Positions 27,002 through 36,739 of a stretch of 64,000 nt of DNA are shown one piece after another. Under the pieces are notes generated by a model. It searched no databases. It had not been told where the DNA came from and saw only the letters and a list, made by a program, of their open reading frames with translations. Source of the stretch: Bacteroidota bacterium (GTDB taxonomy: Bacteria > Bacteroidota > Bacteroidia > Flavobacteriales_D > Crocinitomicaceae); the NCBI GenBank assembly GCA_030148165.1, contig JASBTZ010000007.1, forward strand, positions 62,001-126,000, written 5' to 3'. How positions within the stretch are numbered: the first letter of the stretch is position 1; every line of letters begins with the position of its first letter. A program made the position numbers and the translations under genes.

Positions 27002-29005
27002 CTATTTGTATGAGCGTTGTTTAAGCTCAATGTCATTAAACGTTAATTCTTCTTTGTGTAAGTTCGATTTTCCCGGATCACCTGTCCACTCCCATGCCGC
27101 AACATAAGCGAAAGTGTTATCATCTCTTTTAGCTTCACCTTCTTCTGTCTGAGACTCTTCCCGGAAGTGACCCCCACAAGATTCTGTGCGGTGTAAAGCA
27201 TCTAACGCGAAAAGTTCACCGAGTTCCAGAAAGTCCGCAACGCGCGCCGCTTTTTCCAACTCCGGATTCAGTTCATTCATTTCTCCTGGAACAAACACGT
27301 CTTTGTGGAATTCTTCCCGGATTTGACGAATCTCTTCAATAGCCTCTTTGAGTCCTTGCTCATTTCTAGCCATCCCTACTTTATCCCACATTACTCTTCC
27401 AAGTCGTTTATGGAAATAGTCTACAGATTTAGTCCCTTTATTATTGATAAACGCCTCCAGGCGATCCTTAACTGATTTTTCCGCCTCTTCAAACTCAGGT
27501 GTGTCTGTACTGATTGGGCCGGTTCTGATATCATCTGAAAGATAATCTCCGATGGTATATGGAAGAACAAAATATCCATCTGCAAGTCCCTGCATCAGAG
27601 CGGAGGCACCCAATCTATTTGCTCCATGATCGGAGAAGTTTGCTTCTCCTGCAGCATAACAACCAGGTATGGTCGTCATCAAGTTGTAATCAACCCAAAT
27701 ACCGCCCATTGTATAGTGAACGGCAGGATAGATTTTCATAGGTGTTTTGTATGGGTTGTCGTCTGTGATCTTCTCATACATTTGGAACAAGTTCCCGTAT
27801 TTCGATTCGATCACTCCTTCTCCCAATTCACGAATACGTTCTTTCGAAGCATCCGCTTCACCAAGTATATTTGCCTTTTCTTTCCCATATCGCATGATCG
27901 CAGAAGAGAAGTCAAGGAATACAGCTTCACCCGTTTCATTGACACCATAGCCTGCATCGCACCGTTCTTTAGCAGCTCGAGAAGCCACGTCCCTAGGCAC
28001 AAGGTTTCCAAATGCAGGATACCTTCTTTCTAAGTAATAATCGCGTTCTTCTTCGGATAATTCAACCGGGCTTTTCGACCCATTGCGAATTGCTTCAACG
28101 TCAGCTTTGTTTTTAGGAACCCAAATACGCCCATCGTTACGAAGGGACTCTGACATCAAGGTTAATTTCGATTGATAATCTCCAGATCGGGGGATACACG
28201 TTGGGTGTATCTGTGTATAACACGGGTTGGCAAAATACGCCCCTTTTTTATGAATTCTCCATGAAGCCGTAACGTTAGACCCCATTGCATTTGTTGACAA
28301 GTAGAACACGTTTCCATAACCTCCGGAAGCAATAACAACGGCATGCGCTGAGTGTCGTTCGATCGATCCGGTAACAAGATTTCGGGCAATAATACCCCTT
28401 GCTTTTCCGTCGACAACAACCAACTCCAGCATTTCGTGTCGGTTGTACATTTGAATCTTTCCTTTACCGATCTGACGATTCATAGCAGAGTATGCACCCA
28501 ATAACAACTGCTGTCCGGTCTGACCTTTAGCGTAGAAAGTTCTTGAAACAAGTACACCACCAAAAGATCTATTATCCAATAAGCCGCCATATTCTCGTGC
28601 GAACGGTACGCCTTGCGCAACACACTGGTCAATAATGTTTGCAGAAACCTCTGCTAATCGATATACGTTTCCCTCTCTTGCTCTGTAATCACCTCCCTTT
28701 ACGGTGTCGTAGAAGAGACGGTAAACTGAATCGCCATCATTCTGATAGTTTTTGGCAGCGTTGATTCCTCCTTGAGCAGCAATTGAATGTGCTCTACGAG
28801 GAGAATCCTGAAAGCAAAAAGCCTTAACGTTATATCCTAACTCCGCAAGAGAGGCCGAAGCTGAACCACCGGCTAATCCCGTGCCGACAACGATGACATC
28901 AATTAGTCTTTTATTGGCTGGGTTAACAACATTAATATTGTTTTTATGATTAGTCCACTTTTCCTTTATTGGACCTTCTGGTATTTTAGCATCTAAGACT
29001 GACAT
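27002..29005 (-). CDS. sdhA: Succinate dehydrogenase/fumarate reductase flavoprotein subunit
   Basis: 667 residues. Oxidises succinate to fumarate (or the reverse) with covalently bound FAD. The dinucleotide fold [13 protein letters not shown] (about 40-52), the FAD-attachment region [15 protein letters not shown] and the active-site segment [14 protein letters not shown] are intact, as is TESCGGHFR near the C-terminus. The length and motifs fit the Bacteroidota/B. subtilis-like type that pairs with one cytochrome b subunit. Confidence 0.96.
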   Translation of the reverse strand: MSVLDAKIPEGPIKEKWTNHKNNINVVNPANKRLIDVIVVGTGLAGGSASASLAELGYNVKAFCFQDSPRRAHSIAAQGGINAAKNYQNDGDSVYRLFYDTVKGGDYRAREGNVYRLAEVSANIIDQCVAQGVPFAREYGGLLDNRSFGGVLVSRTFYAKGQTGQQLLLGAYSAMNRQIGKGKIQMYNRHEMLELVVVDGKARGIIARNLVTGSIERHSAHAVVIASGGYGNVFYLSTNAMGSNVTASWRIHKKGAYFANPCYTQIHPTCIPRSGDYQSKLTLMSESLRNDGRIWVPKNKADVEAIRNGSKSPVELSEEERDYYLERRYPAFGNLVPRDVASRAAKERCDAGYGVNETGEAVFLDFSSAIMRYGKEKANILGEADASKERIRELGEGVIESKYGNLFQMYEKITDDNPYKTPMKIYPAVHYTMGGIWVDYNLMTTIPGCYAAGEANFSDHGANRLGASALMQGLADGYFVLPYTIGDYLSDDIRTGPISTDTPEFEEAEKSVKDRLEAFINNKGTKSVDYFHKRLGRVMWDKVGMARNEQGLKEAIEEIRQIREEFHKDVFVPGEMNELNPELEKAARVADFLELGELFALDALHRTESCGGHFREESQTEEGEAKRDDNTFAYVAAWEWTGDPGKSNLHKEELTFNDIELKQRSYK

Positions 29006-29026
29006 AATTTCCTGGCGTATTAATAT

Positions 29027-29899
29027 CTATTTATTCATAAAGATCATGATCGGAATGATAGCGAATGCCAGCGGCACCACTATTGCGAAAAACTTTCCGA
29101 AACCTTTAATGAACGAATTGTATCTTGAATGATTGACCCCGAGTGTTTGGAATCCTGAAGCGAAACCGTGCCATAGGTGAAAAGCAAGCACTAACATAGC
29201 AACGACATAAATAATGACAGCGATTAATGCGTTTTTATTTGCAGGCAGATTTGCCTCTTCCATTTTGTCGTGACCAAAGTAAGCGAAAACTAAAGAATGA
29301 AGATCTTTATATCCCTCTCCGAGTTTAATTTCACCCCTAGTGGTATAGAATTCAGTGCCGTCTTTTATCCAAAACTTTGCTTCGCCCAAGTCATTTTGTT
29401 CAAAATCTACAACAGGGATATAACTCCCTTCGGTTTGGGTAAGATAGAACTCTGTGTTTTCAACATTTACAGTGTGTAAAGGCATCGCCGTATAATGCAT
29501 TTTACCCCAAAAACTGGCCATGTGAAGCACGATAAAAACGAGAATTGCCGTTCCCAATACCGCCATGTACCGCGAAGGCAATGAGCTATTAGTTCCAGGC
29601 TTATTGTAAGCGTAATTCTTAGGGCGCGCCTTCTTATTTTTAAAAGTAAGCACCAGACCATCGATGGCGTGGAATAAAATGGAGAAGTACGTTACATATG
29701 ATAGGACCTTGATGAAAGGATTGTGCGTCATAAAGTAAGCGTATTCATTAAAAGCCCTTTTTCCTTCCTCCCCGTGAATGAAAATCAACTGTAAATTACC
29801 AAGTAGGTGACCAACAAGAAACAGGCAAAGAAAAAGCCCTGTCAGGGCCATCCACCATTTCTTGGCAATAGACGAATTAAGTAATGCTGAATTGCTCAT
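29027..29899 (-). CDS. sdhC: Succinate dehydrogenase cytochrome b subunit
   Basis: 290 residues with five hydrophobic helices, starting KKWWMALTGLFLCLFLVGHLLGN. The one-polypeptide cytochrome b (type B, di-haem) replaces the SdhC/SdhD pair, and no sdhD is present. A long soluble loop (about 145-205) sits between helices 3 and 4. Conserved His residues in the helices (VGHLLGN, ILFHAID, VLHMASFWG, LAFHLWHGF) would bind haem. Confidence 0.93.
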   Translation of the reverse strand: MSNSALLNSSIAKKWWMALTGLFLCLFLVGHLLGNLQLIFIHGEEGKRAFNEYAYFMTHNPFIKVLSYVTYFSILFHAIDGLVLTFKNKKARPKNYAYNKPGTNSSLPSRYMAVLGTAILVFIVLHMASFWGKMHYTAMPLHTVNVENTEFYLTQTEGSYIPVVDFEQNDLGEAKFWIKDGTEFYTTRGEIKLGEGYKDLHSLVFAYFGHDKMEEANLPANKNALIAVIIYVVAMLVLAFHLWHGFASGFQTLGVNHSRYNSFIKGFGKFFAIVVPLAFAIIPIMIFMNK

Positions 29900-29926
29900 T
29901 TTGTTCTAAGAAATTGTAAGTGCGTA

Positions 29927-29961
29927 CAAATTTAAAAGATATACGAATCGATGCACGCCAA
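29927..29961 (-). promoter_or_regulatory. Predicted promoter of sdhCAB
   Basis: On the minus strand a TTG (29961-29959) and TAAATTTG (29934-29927) are separated by 24 bp, slightly longer than usual. The -7 element is an exact TAnnTTTG match 27 bp before the sdhC ATG. Confidence 0.48.
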
Positions 29962-30047
29962 GCGCTTTATTTAGAATCGTTTTAAATAACCCTGTAACAT
30001 CAGTTTTATGCGGCGTTACAATGGTAGAACTGTTAAACCAAAATTAG

Positions 30048-30380
30048 ATGAAACGATTAATCTTATCGACGATGATATGTATCGTCACAGGCGCATTATC
30101 ACACGCTCAGCAAGAATCAAATGAAATTAAACGTATCGGAGAAAAACGCGAACTCATGGATTATGAGCTAATGGTTACTCCTAATCCCGCGACCGGGCCG
30201 GTTACTATTGAAGCGCCAAAAGGTGCTACATGTCGTATTGTGTCTGCCAAAGGAACATACGTTGGAACCTGGACCCTGGAAGATGGTACACTTCAGCTGG
30301 AAGACATGCCTTTGGGAACGTATATTATACATATCATGTATAAGGAAATGCACGTACAAAGAAGATTGCTAGTCCTGTAA
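30048..30380 (+). CDS. Minimal secreted protein: signal peptide plus T9SS-like sorting domain
   Basis: 110 residues. Signal peptide MKRLILSTMICIVTGALSHA, about 17 linker residues, then a region matching a type A sorting domain (VTPNPATGPVTIE, SAKGTYVGTW, MPLGTYIIHIMYKE, RRLLVL). Almost no passenger remains between the two export signals. It could be a decoy, a small surface peptide, or a non-exported CTD-like periplasmic protein. Its 3' end overlaps the convergent LD-carboxypeptidase gene by 12 bp. Confidence 0.7.
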   Translation: MKRLILSTMICIVTGALSHAQQESNEIKRIGEKRELMDYELMVTPNPATGPVTIEAPKGATCRIVSAKGTYVGTWTLEDGTLQLEDMPLGTYIIHIMYKEMHVQRRLLVL

Positions 30381-31274
30381 GCATCGAAGCGTGGTCTCTT
30401 TTTCGTTAACCGAAAGCTCTGCCGGCACGCCAAAAACAAGAGGCCGATTATCATAGATATGTCCTGCTGGATAGTTAAACATTACAGGTATTTGTAGCTC
30501 AGCAACATGTGAAAGAATTATTTCCTCTACGCTCATTCCGAATGGAATTTCTGTGTCTTTCATGTCCGTCATACCCCCTACAACAAGGCCATTGATTTTT
30601 TTAAGAATTCCGGCTTTTCTGAAGCTGTGGAAAATTCTATCTAAATGGTACAACGGTTCGCATAGGTCTTCAATAAACAGAATGGCATTGCTATAATCGA
30701 CCTGGTCATTTGTTCCGATCAAACTATATAGAATTGAAAGGTTACCCCCGATTAAGATTCCTTGTGATGAACCGCTTTGATTGTACGGATTGTTTGGGAG
30801 AGTTGTACTGATCGAAGTGCCCTTTAGCGTTTCGATTAATCCCTGAAGTGATTCGTTGGAGTTTTCTTTGAAATTTAATGGCATGGTCCCATGAATACTT
30901 GGGTAGCCCATTTGATAGAGACGCTGATGAAAAATGGTAATATCACTGAATCCTATTATCCATTTCGGTGTTTTTTCGAACCGGCTCCAGTTTAGCTGAT
31001 CAATAAATTGAACCGAGCCATATCCCCCTCGCGCGCAAAGAATAGCCTTTAATGATTCATCATCGAGCATTTCTTGAAAATCAGTCCTGCGCTCCTCAAT
31101 CGTTCCAGAGAAATAATTGTGTCGACTACGGCAGCGCTTTCCTAGACGAACCGTAAACCCGTTCGACTCTAGAAATTCTTTAGCGTAATCAATTAGCTCA
31201 GGATCGATTGCCTTTGCAGGTGAAACGATACCGATGCTGTCTCCTGGTTTCAGATGTGGAATAGCATTAATCAC
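30369..31274 (-). CDS. LD-carboxypeptidase, peptidase family S66
   Basis: 301 residues from a GTG start at 31274 (VINAIPHLKPGD). S66 enzymes remove the terminal D-Ala from tetrapeptide stems during peptidoglycan recycling, or cleave microcin-type substrates. The serine nucleophile motif ARGGYGS, the Glu in FIEDL and the late His in PAGHIYDN form the expected Ser-Glu-His triad. No signal peptide, so cytoplasmic. Confidence 0.9.
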   Translation of the reverse strand: MINAIPHLKPGDSIGIVSPAKAIDPELIDYAKEFLESNGFTVRLGKRCRSRHNYFSGTIEERRTDFQEMLDDESLKAILCARGGYGSVQFIDQLNWSRFEKTPKWIIGFSDITIFHQRLYQMGYPSIHGTMPLNFKENSNESLQGLIETLKGTSISTTLPNNPYNQSGSSQGILIGGNLSILYSLIGTNDQVDYSNAILFIEDLCEPLYHLDRIFHSFRKAGILKKINGLVVGGMTDMKDTEIPFGMSVEEIILSHVAELQIPVMFNYPAGHIYDNRPLVFGVPAELSVNEKETTLRCLQD

Positions 31275-31345
31275 GAAGTAAATGTAAAGAATCTGGATAA
31301 GACGAAATGAATTTATTTAATTTCACTTCAGAGAAAACTAAATGC

Positions 31346-31789
31346 ATGACTGAAGAGGAAAAAGATGAATTCTTTATGAAAAAAGCGATCAATGAGGCGC
31401 TCATCGCTGAGGAACGAGGAGAAGTACCCGTTGGGGCAATCATTGTTGCGAAGGACCAGATCATTGGCAGAGGTCATAACCTGACAGAGACTTTGGTGGA
31501 TGTAACAGCTCATGCAGAAATGCAGGCAATCACAGCTTCTTCTGAAACACTCGGGGGTAAGTACCTGAAAGGCTGTACACTTTACGTTACCCTTGAACCG
31601 TGCGTAATGTGTGGGGGAGCGCTTTACTGGAGTCAAATAGATAGAGTCGTTTATGGAGCGAATGACGACAAAAGAGGAGCATCAACCACAGGAGATTTAT
31701 ATCATCCTAAAACAAAGGTAAAAGGAGGTGTTTTAGAAGCTGAATGTGCGGAAATGGTTAAGCGGTTTTTTAAGGCTAAAAGAACATAA
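31346..31789 (+). CDS. tadA: tRNA-specific adenosine deaminase-type enzyme
   Basis: The ATG at 31346 gives 147 residues. The zinc deaminase motifs HAEMQAI and PCVMCGGAL are intact, and the spacing and the VPVGAIIV start fit TadA, which converts A34 to inosine in tRNA-Arg. General nucleoside deaminases of the same family are hard to exclude from sequence alone. An upstream ATG at 31307 would add 13 atypical residues and overlap the divergent neighbour's promoter region. Confidence 0.85.
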   Translation: MTEEEKDEFFMKKAINEALIAEERGEVPVGAIIVAKDQIIGRGHNLTETLVDVTAHAEMQAITASSETLGGKYLKGCTLYVTLEPCVMCGGALYWSQIDRVVYGANDDKRGASTTGDLYHPKTKVKGGVLEAECAEMVKRFFKAKRT

Positions 31790-31853
31790 TCAACGAGCCT
31801 CTTTCATAATTCAACGAATTGTTATAATTTAATCGCTCTAAAATTCAACTAAT

Positions 31854-33269
31854 ATGAAAAAACTACTACTATCTGGCGCTCTGCTCATTAGCGCAACAAC
31901 TATTGCACAAACCACATTGTTTTCAGATGACTTTGAAAGTGGTTCCGGTAACTGGACCTTAAATGTAGGCGGTTTCGGCGACAATGATTGGATCGTAAAC
32001 AACGCTTATGCGGGAGTATGGTTAACGTCTACACCACAACAGCCCGGAGCGATAACCAACTCACCAATGTCCCAATACTTACATATTTATAATCAGGGGA
32101 CTGCTTGTGCAGGGCTTGGTGAATGCCAGGCGGTATTCTTAGCGCAGTCCGGAGGAGATAAGACGGCTGAAATGACAAATAACATTTCAACGACTGGAAT
32201 GACAAACGTTCAATTTGACTTTTACTATTTATGCATGGGACAGGTTGGAGCAACATATGGCGCTGTAGAATACAGCGTTGATAATGGCGCTTCCTGGACG
32301 AATATTAGTGGTGGACTAGCTGGTCAGCCGACATGGACAAATCTCGTGTTATCAGATCCGGGACTAGACAATCAGGCCCAGTTAAAGTTCAGATTCCACT
32401 GGTTTGAATCCACTACAGGAGCGGATCCTTCATTTGCAGTTGACCAGGTTTTAATAACGGCCGGTGGTAGTGGACCAAGTACAGATATCTCAACAAGCGC
32501 AATGAACATCAATAACTGGTGTGAAGGAACAGCACAAAACCTGACAGTAAATTTTGTTGCGAACGGAACTTACAATGCAGCGAATGTTTATACCGCTGAA
32601 ATTTCGGATGCGGTAGGTTCATTTGCTTCACCAACAAGCATTGGAACGCTAGCGTCTTCATCTAACGGAAACTTATCGATTAATGCAACAGTGCCGGGCA
32701 GTATGCCGGCAGGAACGGGATACAGAATTCGTGTAAACGCATCGGATCCGGCAACAACAGGAGTGGATAACGGAACAGACTTAACGATCAACCCGTTACC
32801 AACAGTTACGCTCGGAACCTTTTCAGCTGTGTGTGACACAGACCCAATGTTTACTTTGACAGGAGGGTCTCCTGCAGGAGGAACTTATTCCGGAACAGGT
32901 GTTACAGCAAACGTATTTGAACCCGCAGCGGCTGGAGCCGGAACGCATACCATTACGTATAGTTATACAGATGGAAACGGGTGTTCAAACACGGCACAAC
33001 AAGACATGGTTGTCAATTCATGTGGCGGATTGGAAGAGCAAGACATGCTATCTTTATTGGTATACCCAAATCCTGCAGAGAATTTTATCACATTGGAGAC
33101 TACATATGATTTGAGCTCGATCGAAATAGTAGATTTAAGTGGTAGAGCAATCAGAACATTTGACGTGAACGATGAAGCGCATTCGGTAAAGGGAATTCCT
33201 ACGGGAACTTATTTTATCATTGCTACTTCAAACGATTTACAATCAGTGAAGCAGATTGTAATCAAGTAA
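31854..33269 (+). CDS. Secreted T9SS sorting-domain protein
   Basis: 471 residues. Signal peptide MKKLLLSGALLISATTIAQ. Residues about 22-205 begin TLFSDDFESGSGNWTL and look like a jelly-roll/MAM-like adhesin domain. A Thr/Gly-rich Ig-like part follows, then a type A sorting domain (VYPNPAENFITLE, LSGRAIRTF, IPTGTYFIIA, KQIVIK). Likely a surface adhesin or structural protein; ligand unknown. Confidence 0.8.
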   Translation: MKKLLLSGALLISATTIAQTTLFSDDFESGSGNWTLNVGGFGDNDWIVNNAYAGVWLTSTPQQPGAITNSPMSQYLHIYNQGTACAGLGECQAVFLAQSGGDKTAEMTNNISTTGMTNVQFDFYYLCMGQVGATYGAVEYSVDNGASWTNISGGLAGQPTWTNLVLSDPGLDNQAQLKFRFHWFESTTGADPSFAVDQVLITAGGSGPSTDISTSAMNINNWCEGTAQNLTVNFVANGTYNAANVYTAEISDAVGSFASPTSIGTLASSSNGNLSINATVPGSMPAGTGYRIRVNASDPATTGVDNGTDLTINPLPTVTLGTFSAVCDTDPMFTLTGGSPAGGTYSGTGVTANVFEPAAAGAGTHTITYSYTDGNGCSNTAQQDMVVNSCGGLEEQDMLSLLVYPNPAENFITLETTYDLSSIEIVDLSGRAIRTFDVNDEAHSVKGIPTGTYFIIATSNDLQSVKQIVIK

Positions 33270-33287
33270 GTAATCTCACGGATATTT

Positions 33288-33317
33288 AAGCCCTGCCTTT
33301 TAAGGCGGGGCTTTTTT
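33288..33317 (+). terminator. Rho-independent terminator
   Basis: AAGCCCTGCC and GGCGGGGCTT (one G-T wobble) form a strong stem around TTTTAA, followed by a T-run. Ends the T9SS gene transcript before mnmE. Confidence 0.9.
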
Positions 33318-33330
33318 GTTGAAATAAGCT

Positions 33331-33338
33331 TAATTTTG
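33331..33338 (+). promoter_or_regulatory. Possible -7 element before mnmE
   Basis: TAATTTTG matches TAnnTTTG but ends only four bases before the mnmE ATG. If used, the mRNA would be leaderless or nearly so. No correctly spaced TTG is evident. Confidence 0.3.
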
Positions 33339-33342
33339 TGGC

Positions 33343-34695
33343 ATGTTAACGAAGGATACGATATGTGCAACAGCGACTTCAAGCGGAGTAGGCGCTATTG
33401 GTTTGATTCGGATCTCCGGAGACAAAACACTGGCGATCGTGTCATCGATATTTAATAAGGATCTCTCCAACGCGAATACACACACACTTCACTTTGGAAC
33501 AATCAGAGATAAGAATAGCAACTTAATTGATGAGGTCCTGATAAGTGTCTTTCGGGAAGGGAAGAGTTACACCGGAGAAGAAAGCTGTGAGATTAGCTTT
33601 CACGGTTCGCCCTTTATTCAGCAAGAAATAACCAAGCTATTAATAGCTAATGGTTGTCGTTTGGCAGAGCCCGGAGAATTTACCCAACGAGCATTTTTAA
33701 ATGGTAAACTGGATCTGTCACAAGCGGAGGCCGTCGCCGATTTGATTGCGTCTCAGTCGAAACGAACACACGAGATTGCACTGAAACAATTACGAGGAAA
33801 GTTCTCATCAGAGCTAAAAGAGCTCAGAGAAAAACTGATAAACTTTGCATCACTGGTTGAACTGGAACTAGACTTTGGTGAGGAAGATGTTGAGTTTGCT
33901 GATCGTACAGAATTAGCTCAGCTAGTATCAGATGTTATTGCTTATATCGAAAGACTCGCATCGTCATTTGAACTTGGTAATGCGTTGAAAAACGGCGTAC
34001 CAGTTGCCATCGTTGGAGCTCCAAATACCGGTAAAAGCACACTTTTAAACCAACTCCTGGGTGAAGATAGAGCGATTGTCAGTGACATAGCGGGAACGAC
34101 TCGCGATGTGATTGAAGAACTGATCAACATCGATGGAATTCAATTCAGATTAATAGATACTGCAGGGATTAGAGAAGGGGCGGCCGATATTGAGGCAATG
34201 GGAATCGAAAGAACGATGACAAAGATCGATCAGGCAAAAATAGTAATCTGCCTTTCAGACGGAACGCTTGAAGAAAGCATTAGTGGGGTGAGGGCCTGGA
34301 CTGAAAAACTACAGGACGAAAACCCGTATAAAAGTGTTTTCCAAGTGATCAATAAAGCGGACCTTGCAAAAAATGATAAGCCAAATGCGATCACAATAAG
34401 CGCCCAGACAGGAGAGAATATCGAAACGCTAAAGGCAAAGTTGATCGAAATTGTTCAAGGCGATTATAATTTCGCAGAAGACACCATCGTAACCAACGCA
34501 AGACATCATCAGGCTTTGATTAAGACGCTTGATTCTTTGAAAAAAGCAAAAGAAGGAATAGACAATCAGGTGTCGGGCGATTTTATAGCCATGGATATTC
34601 GTCAAGCCATGCACCATCTGGGAAGCATTACAGGTGACATATCGACAGACGATCTATTGGGCAACATTTTTGCAAATTTTTGTATCGGGAAATAG
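33343..34695 (+). CDS. mnmE: tRNA modification GTPase MnmE (TrmE)
   Basis: 450 residues, standard. Works with MnmG on wobble uridine. N-terminal tetrahydrofolate-binding domain (DTICATATSSGVGAIGLIRISG), helical domain, G domain with P-loop GAPNTGKST (about 224-232) and DTAGIRE, and the C-terminal catalytic-cysteine motif FCIGK at the very end. Confidence 0.97.
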   Translation: MLTKDTICATATSSGVGAIGLIRISGDKTLAIVSSIFNKDLSNANTHTLHFGTIRDKNSNLIDEVLISVFREGKSYTGEESCEISFHGSPFIQQEITKLLIANGCRLAEPGEFTQRAFLNGKLDLSQAEAVADLIASQSKRTHEIALKQLRGKFSSELKELREKLINFASLVELELDFGEEDVEFADRTELAQLVSDVIAYIERLASSFELGNALKNGVPVAIVGAPNTGKSTLLNQLLGEDRAIVSDIAGTTRDVIEELINIDGIQFRLIDTAGIREGAADIEAMGIERTMTKIDQAKIVICLSDGTLEESISGVRAWTEKLQDENPYKSVFQVINKADLAKNDKPNAITISAQTGENIETLKAKLIEIVQGDYNFAEDTIVTNARHHQALIKTLDSLKKAKEGIDNQVSGDFIAMDIRQAMHHLGSITGDISTDDLLGNIFANFCIGK

Positions 34696-34778
34696 ATTTT
34701 TAATCGGCAAGACCTTATCTTAGTTGCATAAAACGAGCAGATTAACTAACTTAATCGCGGTAACCAAAACCACAAACA

Positions 34779-35213
34779 ATGAAAATGGCTAAAACCTATT
34801 CTTATTTGAGTTTTTTGTTGATGTTCATGCTGTTTGCATGCTCAAATCCTCCCGAAGAAGTTGAACTTAGCGAGGACTCTGAAACTACCGTTGAAGTAGA
34901 AGAGACAGAAACGGAAGAGGAACCTGAGCCGCAACCACGAGTTAAGCGAGAATATGATCTTACTGTGATTAGCAAAAGTTGTCGTGAATTGTTGGACAGC
35001 TATGAGGAGTTACAGGTTAAAATGGTTGATGCCAAAAAGAAGTATGAGGTCGACACAAAAGACACAGAACAGGCAGATAAGTACTTCGATTTAATTAGTC
35101 AGAACTCAAAATTTTTATCGGATCCCAAAACGGCCGATTGTGCAGGAGACTTGAATTTTCAGTATGCTCTTGCTGACATTGCTGATAAATACAGCAAGCA
35201 GCTAAACGAATAA
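34779..35213 (+). CDS. Small acidic lipoprotein, unknown function
   Basis: 144 residues. N-terminal hydrophobic stretch ending in LFACS, a lipobox. Then a Glu/Thr/Pro-rich acidic linker (about 25-50) and a helical domain of about 90 residues with two cysteines. No family recognised. The acidic linker may hold the folded domain away from the membrane. Confidence 0.68.
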   Translation: MKMAKTYSYLSFLLMFMLFACSNPPEEVELSEDSETTVEVEETETEEEPEPQPRVKREYDLTVISKSCRELLDSYEELQVKMVDAKKKYEVDTKDTEQADKYFDLISQNSKFLSDPKTADCAGDLNFQYALADIADKYSKQLNE

Positions 35214-35219
35214 ATTCAA

Positions 35220-35975
35220 TTATTTTTTCTTTTTATTAAACAAGCCCTGAACCTTGGTTTTGTTTCTGGTGGCAGCGTATTTTGCCTTTAACTTGGCTTT
35301 ATCAATCAAGGTTTCCTCAAATGACATAGAGCCTGTTTTTTCATCAAAAGGCTTTTCGCGAATTCTTTTTTCTATGATCACGACACTGTCATAGAAATGT
35401 ATCGAATCTGTAGTCCGAGTGAAATCATCCGCCTCAAAGCCTTTTTCCCGTGAATGAAAAGCATTGATCTGGTCGATAAGATTTTTGGAATACTCAATAA
35501 AAGATTTCGGGTTTTTGTGTCCACCTCCAAATTCCGGCCAGTAGGAGGTGTGAACATCTTCGCACACATAAATCCCATCGTCCGAAACCAATTCATAAAG
35601 CTCTTCAAACGTTACAATTTGCTGCTTCATGGTGTGACCACCATCATCGATTAATAAATCAACCGTGCCAATTTTTTCTGTCAGATCACGAAGAAATGAG
35701 CGATCAGATTGAGATCCGATGAAAATCTCTACATTTTCCTCTTCGAGTTCCTTACATTTCGGGTTGACATCAACGCCGTAAATTTTTGCTTGAGCTCCGA
35801 AATAAGCTTTCCACATTTGAAGGCTTCCTCCCTGCGAAACACCAATTTCAAGAATTTTTACAGGCTTATTTCTCAGACGACTGAAGTGCCGGTCATAAAT
35901 GTCGAAATAGTGATTCCACTTATGGATCAATCGTTTGTCGTTTGCACGAAAGTATTTTTCCAGATCAGACATCAT
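35220..35975 (-). CDS. Class I SAM-dependent methyltransferase-like protein
   Basis: 251 residues from the ATG at 35975 (35972 is equally possible; the further TTG is less likely). KILEIGVSQGGSLQMW is SAM-binding motif I, and DLLIDDGGH and GIYVCEDVH are later strands. The closest resemblance is to the CmcI/macrocin-type methyltransferases that act on sugars or natural products. Substrate unknown. Its C-terminus is Lys-rich. Confidence 0.75.
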   Translation of the reverse strand: MMSDLEKYFRANDKRLIHKWNHYFDIYDRHFSRLRNKPVKILEIGVSQGGSLQMWKAYFGAQAKIYGVDVNPKCKELEEENVEIFIGSQSDRSFLRDLTEKIGTVDLLIDDGGHTMKQQIVTFEELYELVSDDGIYVCEDVHTSYWPEFGGGHKNPKSFIEYSKNLIDQINAFHSREKGFEADDFTRTTDSIHFYDSVVIIEKRIREKPFDEKTGSMSFEETLIDKAKLKAKYAATRNKTKVQGLFNKKKK

Positions 35976-36053
35976 AATTGGCAAGCAAGTTAGATCACGG
36001 TGAAACTACAAAATTCTATATAAACAGATCGTAAAAACTATCTTCGTATTTAT

Positions 36054-36737
36054 ATGGATGGTGAAGGAAAATTAAAGGATGTTTTATCTTCTTTGGAAGA
36101 TGTAAAAGTGTTGGACAGATCAATTGAACGAAACTTATACATGCCAATTGATCTTTCAAGTTCTAACCGCGAACTTGAGGAGGTAGACATGTCAACCCCC
36201 GAAGGCATTGAGAATCACATTAACACAAAGTTATCAGCAAATAATAAGAAGATTGCATTTGGCGGGTACCTGGAAAGGCGCAACCTGTATAATCGAAGCA
36301 GCCACTTCACGCACTCAGAAGAATCCAGAAATGTACATTTGGGTGTAGACCTTTGGTGTCCCGCCGGAACCGCGGTATTAGCGGCGCATGATGGAATAAT
36401 CCACAGCTTCCGGAACAATAATAATTTCGGTGACTATGGGCCTACGATCATATTAGAACACGATATAGAAGGAGAGACATTTTATTCTCTGTATGGTCAC
36501 CTCAGCCTTGAATCGATAGCTGATAAAAGTGTTGGCCAAGAGGTTAAGAAAATGGAACATATTGGTGAGCTGGGAGCCAGCGAGGTGAACGGAGATTACG
36601 CTCCGCACTTGCACTTTCAATTGATTATTGACCTGGAAGGAAATCACGGGGATTATCCAGGCGTTGCCTCAGAGGAGCGCGTTGGATGGTACAAGCAGAA
36701 CTGTCCTGACCCAACCATAATGCTAGGCTTGAAATAA
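36054..36737 (+). CDS. M23-type metallopeptidase fold protein without signal peptide
   Basis: 227 residues. The LytM/M23 zinc motifs HLGVDLWCPAG (HxxxD) and HLHFQ (HxH) are present with the intervening YGHLS. No signal peptide or membrane helix is visible, unlike most peptidoglycan-cleaving M23 enzymes. The same fold occurs as an internal domain in some large aminotransferase fusions, where the substrate is not peptidoglycan. The function here is open. Confidence 0.8.
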   Translation: MDGEGKLKDVLSSLEDVKVLDRSIERNLYMPIDLSSSNRELEEVDMSTPEGIENHINTKLSANNKKIAFGGYLERRNLYNRSSHFTHSEESRNVHLGVDLWCPAGTAVLAAHDGIIHSFRNNNNFGDYGPTIILEHDIEGETFYSLYGHLSLESIADKSVGQEVKKMEHIGELGASEVNGDYAPHLHFQLIIDLEGNHGDYPGVASEERVGWYKQNCPDPTIMLGLK

Positions 36738-36739
36738 GC

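Noticed and set aside
30369-30380. Overlap of two genes suggesting a frameshift
   Set aside because: It is a tail-to-tail overlap of convergent genes; both ends are normal for their families.
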